Assembly: GCF_000172555.1 (NCBI RefSeq)
Contig: NZ_ABOX02000028.1
Span: 17,302-81,301, forward strand
DNA length: 64,000 nt
From: Pedosphaera parvula Ellin514
Lineage (GTDB): Bacteria; Verrucomicrobiota; Verrucomicrobiia; Limisphaerales; Pedosphaeraceae
Direction of reading: 5' to 3'
A model generated the notes under the pieces. That model had not been told where the DNA came from and did no database searches. It saw only the letters and a program-made list of their open reading frames with translations. Made by a program: the position numbers and the translations under genes. Below, piece after piece: positions 47,608 to 57,100 of the stretch (position 1 is the first letter of the stretch; each line of letters opens with the position of its first letter).

Positions 47608-48319
47608 GCACCATTGATGTTTCTTAAGACCTTTCTGAAGTTTTTGCAAGCTTCTTCTGCCAACTTCAGATGTGCTACAGAACAGACTGTGATCTCAAGG
47701 GGCTTTCGGACCCACTTGCCTCGCCTTCGAATGCGAGCAAAAAATTCCAGAGGTGAGTGGTGAATTAAATTGATGACTTTGGTATTCAGCCACAGGAATT
47801 TCTTTTCCGACTCAGACTGATTTCAAGCCAATGGTATGCAAAGGCAGTATAAGATTGTCAATTTGAGCATTGCATGGAAGTGAAACATAGGCTTATTTAA
47901 CTACCAGTTAAGGGCCCATAGCTCAGTGGTTAGAGCAGGCGACTCATAATCCAGAATCCACTTTTCCCCCCACCTGAGCTAACGAGGATTCATCAATGCT
48001 GACAGGCCTATTCTCAGCTTTGCAAAATCTGCTTGCTGGACCGATTTGCACCGAAAAGGACGCAAAAATCTGCATCGGGTATCATATGCAGTATCAGATT
48101 TGGCTTCGCGGGACAGTGCGCGGAGTGCATTTAATAGTTGCCAGCAAGTAGCCCCAGAGGCAGGGCGCTCACAGTTGGAGAGGTAAGGTTTGTGGTCTAT
48201 CTGCAAAATTCTTTGTTGCCTTTTTTACCACGATTGCTAATTCATACGCAGGAAAAGAGGGAAATGTTCTCCTGCCGTCAGTCAGGGAGTCATACCTCAA
48301 AATACAAAATTGGGATTAT
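47608..48319. other. Intergenic region holding a tRNA fragment
   Basis: There are 712 bp without a protein gene. It includes the half tRNA at 47912-47951. No promoter, repeat or hairpin stood out in the rest. Confidence 0.5.
47912..47951 (+). pseudogene. 5' half of a tRNA gene with CAT anticodon (Met/Ile2-type)
   Basis: GGGCCCATAGCTCAGTGGTT and AGAGCAGGCGACTCATAATC make a perfect acceptor 5' strand, D arm and anticodon loop (CTCATAA, anticodon CAT). The 3' half, including the other anticodon strand, the T arm and the acceptor 3' strand, is absent. The next bases (CAGAATCCAC) do not pair. This is a truncated tRNA gene, marking a past recombination or integration edge. Confidence 0.8.
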
Positions 48320-51300
48320 ATGTTGTTTCTTATAAGTCGTGTGTTAGGGAGTCGTTTTAAGACACATTTGGGCGGGCGCCTACCAATGGTTTGTTTGATT
48401 CTGGCCGCATGCACTGCTCAATTGGCGCACGCTGACATTCAACTGGTGAGCTTGGCGAGCAGTTGGAGTTATCAGCAGACAACCAATTTGGATGGGGTCA
48501 ACTGGCAGTTACCGAGTTATGATGACTCTAATTGGTCCTCTGGCAATGCTTTGCTTTATGTCGAGAACAACTTCCTGGTCACCCCAAAAAACACGCTGCT
48601 GACCATCGGACGTAACACTTATTACTTTCGGAAACATTTCACTTTCCCGGTTGAGGTTACAAACGTCTATGTTGCTGTTTCCGCATACATAGATGACGGC
48701 GCTGTTTTTTATCTAAATGGACAGGAGATTCAGCGCGTTCGCATGCCCGCGTCGCCGGCCCCCATCACTTACACGAATCTGGCAACTGCCACCCCGCCAG
48801 GAGGGGACGCAACCGCAGCCGACACTTTCGTCATTTCAGGTGCGAGCCTCACCAACCTCATCAAGGGAGACAACGTGCTATCGGTGGAGGTTCATCAGAA
48901 CGTGACCAACAGTGACGACATCGTTTTCGGGGCTTCCGTCGTTGCGAAGTTCACCAATTCTCCGCCTGTCCTGTTTCATCAACCAGTTGATGTTGTCGTA
49001 ATGGACGGACGGCCAGCGGCGCTGGCAGCCTCGATTGACGGGAATCCTGTGCCCGCCTTCCAATGGTTTAAATCTGGTGTGGCGGTTCCGAATGCAACCA
49101 ATTCAGCTTTGATATTTTCTGCTGCTTATCCTACGGATGCCGGGGTATACTCGCTGGCCGCAACGAACATCTACGGAGCTCTGATCACCAGCAACGCAGT
49201 GCTGACAGTTCTCGATGACACGAACCCTCCTGTCCTGCTTTCGGCTTATGCGCAGAAGAACGGAACGAATATCTCACTCACTTTTTCTGAACCGGTGCTG
49301 CCCTCCACTTTGACGGCATCTAATAACCTGGAAATCTTCCAAGCCGCAGTTCCGACCAACCGTCTGTCGATTTTAAGTGTGGTCCCGTCGGGCAACTCCG
49401 CCGCGGTGCTGACAACCGCACCTCGAATCCCGGGAGTGAACTACACGTTGAGGGTCAACGGCATTCGAGACATCTCCTCTCTCAGCAACCTGATCGCCGC
49501 CGATACTGAACTTCCACTGAGCTATCAGGTGGATCTCCTGCCTGTGGATGCGCAGACCCTATGGAAATACTATCCAGTCGGACAATTGCCAGGCACGAAC
49601 TGGGCTTCGCCAGATTTTGATGATTCTTCATGGTTGTCAGGCGCACCCGTCTTCCAGGCCGGCACACCGTTGCCCAGCACGACTGATCCCTTGCGCACCA
49701 TCCTGCCACTCAACTCTGGATCAAACGCTTTCCAAACTTATTACTTTCGAACTTTTTTCGATCTGCCTGGCCCAGTAGATACGAATACCATCCGACTGCA
49801 TGACCTGGTGGATGATGGTGCAATATTTTATCTAAACGGCAGCGAAGTCTTTAGCATCGGAATGCCGCCCGTTCGGCCAGCGGTTTATTCGACTGCGGCC
49901 TCACGCTCCATCAGTACCGCAGTATATGAGCCGCCACCAGGCTTTACGCCCTGGACCATCGCGCCGACCAATCTGGCCGCCGCGCGGAACTTCCTTGCTG
50001 TCGAGGTACATCAGTCCACGAACGGACTTTCTGACGTGGCGTTTTCGGCGATTCTCGAAGCCACCGTCACTGGCTATTATCCGCGTCCACAATTGTCTAT
50101 CCCATCAGTTATTCTGGAAGGCGCTGGGACGCTCGCTGGTCAGGGACAACTAACCATTCTCGAGCCGTTATCGAGCGATCTTGTTTTGCAATTGAGCTCC
50201 AGTTCCACAGGTGACATAGGTGTGCCGTCCAGCGTCAAGATTCCTGCTGGTGCAACCAATGCCGCCTTCGACCTTGTCATCGGAGACAATTTCCTAGTGG
50301 ATGGTCCGCGCACGGTTTCCTTGATGGTAACCGGAACGAATGTAGTTCCTAACACTGCCGCTGCCCAAGTTTTGGATAATGAAACCAACCTCATTAGTTT
50401 TGTGATTTCGCCCACCGTATCGGAAACCAATGGAACCATTCTCGGCGAGGTGCACTTCAGCCAGGCCTCGATCAATCCCATCTCGGTGGCCCTGACTTCA
50501 AGCGATCCTACTGCGTTAGTTTTGCCGCCTTCGGTGATGATGCCAGCCGGTGCCACCTCATCCGTTTTTCAAGCCTCGGTGTTGGACGACCTCCTTCTTG
50601 ATGGGCCTCGATTCGTGACGTTAGCCGCATCCGTGCCGAGTTGGACGACAGCCTCAACGACGGTACAGGTCAATGACGATGAGCGGGCTACGATTGCTTT
50701 GCAGTTACCAGTCTCGGTCGTTGAAGGAAACGGAACCTTGACCAATGCAGGCAAGGTCACCCTGGGAGGAATTGCGGTTTCCAATGTGACTGTGGCGTTC
50801 CAGTCCAGTGACCAGAACAGCCTGATACCCCCGACCAACGTCACAATTCTCGCCGGACAATCCAATGTGTTTTTTAATCTTGGCGTTGGAGATAATTTGA
50901 TTGTCGACGGCGATCGATTCGTGGGCATCGCCGCCAGCGCCCCAGGCTTTACGAGCGTGAGCAATGTCGTCAAGGTGGTGGACAACGACCCTCATCACAT
51001 TCGATTCGGTTCAGTCCTGCCGCTTACCGACACCAACTCAGTATTTGGCATTCAACTCACCGCCCAGAATGCCGATGGCTCAGTCCAGACAAATTTCAAC
51101 GGGAGGTTGAGCATGATTGCAGAAGGGCTCGAAGGGGTATTGCCCGTAGAACCGACCAACAGTGGAAACTTTGTTCGCGGCCAGCTGTTTCTCAATTGCC
51201 GGGTGACCATGCCCGGTCATGCTGTCCGTCTTCGTGCCTTGGAGTATCCAGGCCAGAGCGATCCATTTAATGTGATCCCGCCACCGTTCTTTGCGATTGC

Positions 51301-54166
51301 TCAACCGGTGGCAGATATTGTCTGGCACGCAGCCTCGCAAACCTTGCTGGCTTCCGTGCCCGCCTCCGCCAGCAATTATTCCAACTGCATCGTGGCGATT
51401 GACCCAGCGACCGGTTTGGTAACGAATTCCTACCCGGTTGCATACAATCCCAGCCAGATGGAAATTTCTCCCGACGGGAATTATCTCTATGTTGCCATTA
51501 GCAACCGCACAATCCTACAGCGGTTCGACCTGAACACCCGAACCGCAGGGCTCAAGGTTTTGCTGGGAACCAGTGCCACTACCTTCCGCTTCGCCTACGA
51601 CTTCTGCATTCCTCCCGGTTTTTCCAACTCCGTGGTGGTGGCGGCGAGAGACCAGGACACTATCGGCAATACCTCTCTGGCGGGGATCTGGCGCTATGAC
51701 AATGGGGCGGCGGTTTCGTTACCGTCCTTCACCGGTAGCGGCGGATGGAGGACCGAAAGCCTGAATACAGGCCGCGACGTCATCTTGTCGCCTCCTTTGT
51801 CGCGTGGGGATGCCGAAACCGGTACGATCCTCGTTAGCACCACGAATTCCCTGGGAAGGGACATGAATTTTCGCGACGGCCAACTTTTTGACGACCAGGG
51901 TAACTTTTATACTTCCACAGATCTCAGGCTGCTGGGAACTTTTCCAAATGTCATCGAAAGACTTAATAATAACGCTCTGCCCGCAGTAAATTCCATGTTG
52001 CGGCGTGTTTTCTATCTGGCGGGATATTTTAATTTTGGTCAAAGTATCTACAAACTAAAAGTTTACGATCGTGATTTACTGCAGCCGCTCCTCGAACTGC
52101 CCGTCCCGGCCACTCCCGGAACTCCCACACGTTTCCTCCAATGGAATACTAACGGCCTCGCTTATGTCACCAGTAACAATCAGCTCTGGTTCGTCCAGCC
52201 GGAAGCGGTTCAGCCTACCAATCCTCCAGCCGAGTTAGGACTCTCATACTCCTCGCTACCGCCGACTGCGGTTGTGGGCACGGACTACACCTTCTCGCTT
52301 TCGTTGTCGAACGCCGGCCCAGGCACCGCCTCCCTCGTTCGTGTGACCAATGCGTTGCCGGTCAATGCCACGTTGGTACAAATCTCACCATCAACGGGCA
52401 TTGTTGTTCCCACCAATTCGGCTTTTACGTGGAATGTGGCTGCTTTACCTGCAGGCTCGGATGTCACCCTCCAGGTCACTCTGCGCTTCAACACTGGAGG
52501 CTGGCAGACGAATACTACATGGGCTTTGGGATTCGAAGCTGATCCAGTTCCTGCAAACAGCAGCTTAACGCTCCCAATTTTCGTGCAGCTACCAACAACG
52601 GTCCCGGGTGCCTTTGCCGTAAATTGTTCAAGTGAGGATCTGATGTATGATCCAGTGCGGGATCGGTTGCTGCTTTCGGTCGGCAGTGGAATAGTTTCCA
52701 ATCAGACTAATGGGCTCGCAGTGTTCAATCCATATAACGGTGTGACCGAGTCCTTCACTGCCTTGGGCAAGAAACCGTCCAAGCTTGCTCGTTCCTATGA
52801 TGGAACATCTTTGTACGTCTCACTGCCAGATGATGCCCTGGTGCGAAGGCTTAATCTGCCGACGTTGAGCCAGAATTTGGAATTTGGTCTGGGGGGTGAA
52901 TACATTTATGGCGTTTGGTATCCTTTTTATGCGAATGATTTTGCGAGTGTGCCGGGCGATTCGGATTCATTGGTGGCCTTTCGGGTTCGTCGGGCAGGTC
53001 CAATGGCTGACGAGTTTGGGGAGGGGTTAGCCTTGTTTCAGAATGGTGTCATGCGCACCAACGTGACTGAAACTGGGGGCTCGTGGAAGGTTGAGTTCGA
53101 CAATGACACCGGAACCCTTTTTGGTTTCAACCTTGGGGACCTTCGGCGCTGCTCATTTGATTCAAATGGTGTCTCGTTTATTGAGCAATATCCCGCTTTT
53201 GCTTCGTACTCTGCAGGTAATGATATCGAGTATGGTGCGGGTCATTTATTCACCACCGCCGGCAAAATGGTTGATTATCAGCCATTCCGCCTAGCATGGG
53301 TTTTTTCCGGCGCCGAGAACGCCACCTTGGTTGAGCCAGATGCAGTTTCCCGCCGCGTATTTTATTTGGTGCAAACGAACGGCTGGCAGATAAGGGCTTA
53401 TGATGTGCAGAACCGGTTGTTGCTGGGAAATATTCCAGTGCCCAATGTTCTGGGAACCCCCAGCACACTCATCCGTTGGGGGACGAATGGCCTGGCTTTC
53501 CGCACCTCAAGCAACCAGCTTTACGTGGTTCGCTCGCCGCTTATTTCCTCCAATGCAGCGACAGATATTGCGCTGAAACTTAATGGTCCCGGGACTCCCA
53601 TCTCCCTGGGCAGTAACGCAGTGTTTACTTTGACGATTACAAACCAAGGCTCCGTCCTGGCAACTGGCATACAAGTTACCAACACCTTTTCTTCGGCCAT
53701 GAATCTGGTCTCTGCAGTCAGCAGTGCTGGAACTTGGATGACTAATTATGGGGTTTTGATTTGGACTTTGCCCGCGTTGGGCGTCGGAGAACAGGCCACT
53801 TTGTCCTACACCATTACCCCTGGACAGACTGGATTGTTTACCGCCATAGTGATCGCCAGTGAGGACACACCGGACCTTCAACCCGGTAACAACAAAGCCA
53901 TGCGAAGCGTGCTCGTTGGCACGCCACCCACTCTCGATAACGCAATCGCCCTGTTCCTTCCTGTCAATGGCATGGTTTGGTCGCCCTCAGTTGGGAGATT
54001 GCTTCTCACTTCGTCGACCAATACGCCAAACTGGGGTGGAGCGCTTTTGTCTGTCGATCCTACGACACTTGCCGTTCAATTTGAATCTTCACTGGGCGCC
54101 GATGCAGGACGCCTGGCAATCTCCCGCGATGACCTTTTAACGTGGCGGGGGTGGACTATGGTGTGA
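48320..54166 (+). CDS. Giant secreted multidomain surface protein, N-terminal part (frameshift splits gene)
   Basis: This part has 1948 residues. A signal lies at about 23-38 (MVCLILAACTAQLAHA). It continues with a jelly-roll galactose-binding-like domain (40-215), an Ig-like domain (218-300), an SbsA-type Ig domain (302-395), a second jelly-roll (400-595) and three Calx-beta domains (598-900). Propeller modules come next, each followed by a DUF11 domain. Each propeller ends with a motif such as GTPSTLIRWGTNGLAFRTSS. The third propeller breaks off after AISRDDL, where a one-base deletion near 54138 shifts the frame into the next ORF. It was probably one protein of about 3,790 residues. It belongs on the surface as an adhesin or matrix protein. 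Confidence 0.85.
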   Translation: MLFLISRVLGSRFKTHLGGRLPMVCLILAACTAQLAHADIQLVSLASSWSYQQTTNLDGVNWQLPSYDDSNWSSGNALLYVENNFLVTPKNTLLTIGRNTYYFRKHFTFPVEVTNVYVAVSAYIDDGAVFYLNGQEIQRVRMPASPAPITYTNLATATPPGGDATAADTFVISGASLTNLIKGDNVLSVEVHQNVTNSDDIVFGASVVAKFTNSPPVLFHQPVDVVVMDGRPAALAASIDGNPVPAFQWFKSGVAVPNATNSALIFSAAYPTDAGVYSLAATNIYGALITSNAVLTVLDDTNPPVLLSAYAQKNGTNISLTFSEPVLPSTLTASNNLEIFQAAVPTNRLSILSVVPSGNSAAVLTTAPRIPGVNYTLRVNGIRDISSLSNLIAADTELPLSYQVDLLPVDAQTLWKYYPVGQLPGTNWASPDFDDSSWLSGAPVFQAGTPLPSTTDPLRTILPLNSGSNAFQTYYFRTFFDLPGPVDTNTIRLHDLVDDGAIFYLNGSEVFSIGMPPVRPAVYSTAASRSISTAVYEPPPGFTPWTIAPTNLAAARNFLAVEVHQSTNGLSDVAFSAILEATVTGYYPRPQLSIPSVILEGAGTLAGQGQLTILEPLSSDLVLQLSSSSTGDIGVPSSVKIPAGATNAAFDLVIGDNFLVDGPRTVSLMVTGTNVVPNTAAAQVLDNETNLISFVISPTVSETNGTILGEVHFSQASINPISVALTSSDPTALVLPPSVMMPAGATSSVFQASVLDDLLLDGPRFVTLAASVPSWTTASTTVQVNDDERATIALQLPVSVVEGNGTLTNAGKVTLGGIAVSNVTVAFQSSDQNSLIPPTNVTILAGQSNVFFNLGVGDNLIVDGDRFVGIAASAPGFTSVSNVVKVVDNDPHHIRFGSVLPLTDTNSVFGIQLTAQNADGSVQTNFNGRLSMIAEGLEGVLPVEPTNSGNFVRGQLFLNCRVTMPGHAVRLRALEYPGQSDPFNVIPPPFFAIAQPVADIVWHAASQTLLASVPASASNYSNCIVAIDPATGLVTNSYPVAYNPSQMEISPDGNYLYVAISNRTILQRFDLNTRTAGLKVLLGTSATTFRFAYDFCIPPGFSNSVVVAARDQDTIGNTSLAGIWRYDNGAAVSLPSFTGSGGWRTESLNTGRDVILSPPLSRGDAETGTILVSTTNSLGRDMNFRDGQLFDDQGNFYTSTDLRLLGTFPNVIERLNNNALPAVNSMLRRVFYLAGYFNFGQSIYKLKVYDRDLLQPLLELPVPATPGTPTRFLQWNTNGLAYVTSNNQLWFVQPEAVQPTNPPAELGLSYSSLPPTAVVGTDYTFSLSLSNAGPGTASLVRVTNALPVNATLVQISPSTGIVVPTNSAFTWNVAALPAGSDVTLQVTLRFNTGGWQTNTTWALGFEADPVPANSSLTLPIFVQLPTTVPGAFAVNCSSEDLMYDPVRDRLLLSVGSGIVSNQTNGLAVFNPYNGVTESFTALGKKPSKLARSYDGTSLYVSLPDDALVRRLNLPTLSQNLEFGLGGEYIYGVWYPFYANDFASVPGDSDSLVAFRVRRAGPMADEFGEGLALFQNGVMRTNVTETGGSWKVEFDNDTGTLFGFNLGDLRRCSFDSNGVSFIEQYPAFASYSAGNDIEYGAGHLFTTAGKMVDYQPFRLAWVFSGAENATLVEPDAVSRRVFYLVQTNGWQIRAYDVQNRLLLGNIPVPNVLGTPSTLIRWGTNGLAFRTSSNQLYVVRSPLISSNAATDIALKLNGPGTPISLGSNAVFTLTITNQGSVLATGIQVTNTFSSAMNLVSAVSSAGTWMTNYGVLIWTLPALGVGEQATLSYTITPGQTGLFTAIVIASEDTPDLQPGNNKAMRSVLVGTPPTLDNAIALFLPVNGMVWSPSVGRLLLTSSTNTPNWGGALLSVDPTTLAVQFESSLGADAGRLAISRDDLLTWRGWTMV

Positions 54167-57100
54167 GCGCCATTATTATACCTGGCCTGACGCTTGCGAA
54201 CCAATTCGTAATCAACCCAATGGACCCCAAGGGATTTGCCTATGACATGAAGATCGTTCCGGGCTTGAATCAGACCGTTGTGGTTGCAAGCAAAAGCCGG
54301 ACCGACAACTCAACCTGGCTTGGAGCATATGAACAGGGGATTCTACGGACGAATAGTGACTTTTTCTATAGCACAGGGTTGAGCCTCGAATTCGGCAACG
54401 ACCCTTCACTGCTCTACAGCGAGGACTATACGGGGGCGGGCTTTCGCCGTTACACGGTCGATGCGGGAGGAATCACTTTATTGGACGGGACTGCAAGCTT
54501 GCTTCCTACGTTTACTCCCATGGATATCGTTTGGAATGCTGGGAGGATTTACAGTTCCGTTGGCAACGTCATCAACCCTATAAACCGCACGATCGTGGGG
54601 ACCATTGCAGGGATTCCTGCAGGTTCTCGTGTTGTCTATGACACGGTGGAAGGGCGTGTTTTCTATCTCTGCCCTGGGGCCAACCAGGCTGTGCTGCGGG
54701 CGTTTGACGGTCCGACGCTGCTTCCCATTGGCAGCAGGACAATCCCTGGCGTCAGCGGCTCGACTGCGAATTTCGTGCGATGGGGTATTGACGGTTTTGC
54801 ATTCACTACGAGCAGCGGCCAACTGATCAGCTTCCACAGCAGCCTAGTGGCCACCAATCCGCCAGCGGATGTTGCAATCTCACTCGTACATCGCCCGGCT
54901 CCGTATATTTTCGGCAGCAATGTTCAGGCAACCATCACCATTACAAATACCGGCCCCAATGTGGCAACGGATGTGGCTTGGGCCAACACTTTGCCGGTTG
55001 GAACAATCATCGCCAACGCCACGTCGTCCTCGGGCAGCCTTGTAATTGCTTCCAATACCGTCTCGGGAGTCCTGCCAACGCTTGCCGTTGGAGCTTCGGC
55101 TACTGTAAGCGTCGTGTTCCTGCCTTCAGCCACAGGAATCGTCACCAACCAGGTTGTAGTCACCTCCTCCTCGATTGACCCTGTGTTTACAAACAATCTC
55201 TATTCCGCGCTGCTCTGGGTACAACCTGCTTCAGGTTTGCCGGCTACGATATCTCTTGGGCTGCCAGTCAAGGACCTTGAGCGCGATCCAATCCGGCCAT
55301 TGCTATATGCCAGCTTTGGTGCAAATGCCGGGGCGATTGCAAATAGCGTGGCAATAATTGATCCGATTAACGGGAGTATTAGCTCACCAGTCCTCGTCGG
55401 TTCTGATCCGGGAAAACTGGCTGCCTCGCCCGACGGTCAATTTTTATATGTCGCACTCGATGGGGAAGGGGTCGTTAAAAAGTTGGCTTTGCCAAATTTG
55501 AGTTGGGTTGGTTCATTCCCTGTTCCTCAAAATCAAACGGTGAGTAGAATGGTTGTTTCACCTGTCAATTCTGACATGGTGGTGATCCGCCGAATGCCGG
55601 ATGCCATAACTAGCTTGCACATTGCCGGTGTGCACCAGCCAGGGGAACTGGGCAGCCAGGGTTTGTTCGCATTCTCTCAAGCCAGCGGGCAACTCTTTGG
55701 CTGCGATGGATTCCATAGCAATGTAAAACTTTACCAGTTGAATACCGGGACGAATGGGTTGACCCTTCTCGATGGCCAGGCTGGTAAGCAAAGCCAGTCA
55801 ACGGACCTGAAATCTTCAAGTGCATTCCTCTTTTTCAATGGAGGGATGATCGTCAATCCCGCTACCAAGCGCGTGCGTGCTGTCATGCCCGTGCCTTACA
55901 ACTCCTTAGTCGAACCTGATTCAGGCTGTGGCAGGGCCTTTTACCTTACCCCTGCCGGTAGCACCTGGACGTTGCGCGCTTTCGACATAGACCAGGGTAT
56001 TGAGGTGGGATCCTTGCCCATAGTTCTGTCGGGCACGCCACAACGCCTGCTACGTTGGGGAACCGATGGACTCGCTCTTTACACCGCAAACTCCCAAATA
56101 CTCATTTTGCGGGGACAGCTCGTTCCTACCAATCCGCCGATTGATTTGGTAATTCATCAATCGGTTGGCTCGTCTATCGCCACGACTAATGACACGTTAA
56201 ATATTTCGCTCCAGCTCACGAACCTTGGGCCCGTAACCGCCTCTGGAGTCGTGGTTACTCAGGCGTTTTCGCTGTCAGTCACGAATCTCACATTTGGCGG
56301 AACGGACGGTACCGCCACCTACACCAATGGCATTGCGACCTGGCGGGTAGGCAATCTGTCGACTGGCACCGTGGCTTCCTTGAATGTCTCTCTGCGTGTC
56401 TTAAAGCCCGGAACCTTCACCGTGTCGGCTGGCGCATATCACAACCTCAATGATTCATTCTGGGGCAATAATACAGCGCTCAACTCGATCAATATTTTCA
56501 ATCCGGCAGCGTCCAACGTGCTTCAAGTCCTGCTGCCTACGCGCGACCTCGTTTATGATGCCGTTCGTGATCGGCTCTATGCCTCAACTCCTGCTACCAA
56601 CGGGCTTGCTGGTAATCTTGTGGCGGTGATCGATCCTGCCAGCGGAACAATGGAGCGTGCCTTCCCGGCCGGATCTGAGCCTGATCAACTCGCGCTCTCC
56701 GAGGACAGCCGGTTCTTGCATACGGCGCTGGATGGGGCCATGGGTGTGCAGCGTTTTGACCTGCAATCGAACATTGCGGACCTCTCGTTCTCGTTCGGCA
56801 CAAATGATATTTATTTTGCTCAGGATCTGAAAGTGCAGCCTGGCCATCCTGAAACCATCGCGGCATCGCTCGGCTCATTCAATTTTGCATCCGGATATCC
56901 CAGCGATGTTGTGGTCTACGATGCCGGGGTGCCGAGGAGTCTAAGGGGTGGGCCTTCGCGGGGAGTTACTTTTTCCTCGGAAGGTTCGTATTTGTTCGGC
57001 TACGTGTCTCCGAGCTTAAGCTTCGGGTTTATGCGCATGAAATTAGGGGATGCTGGTTTTGTTTCTTCCGAAAATTTGCCTGGGTTTACTTCCGGCCCGG

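Noticed and set aside
47344..47649. 101-codon minus frame over the tRNA-Ala gene
   Set aside because: It translates through the tRNA and its motifs come from the tRNA sequence.
47532..47951. Complete att site pair made by the tRNA-Ala and the half tRNA
   Set aside because: The two tRNAs are of different identity and do not share a direct repeat, so they are not an att pair.
48138..48335. 65-codon frame before the giant gene
   Set aside because: No coding features, and it overlaps the start of the giant gene in another frame.
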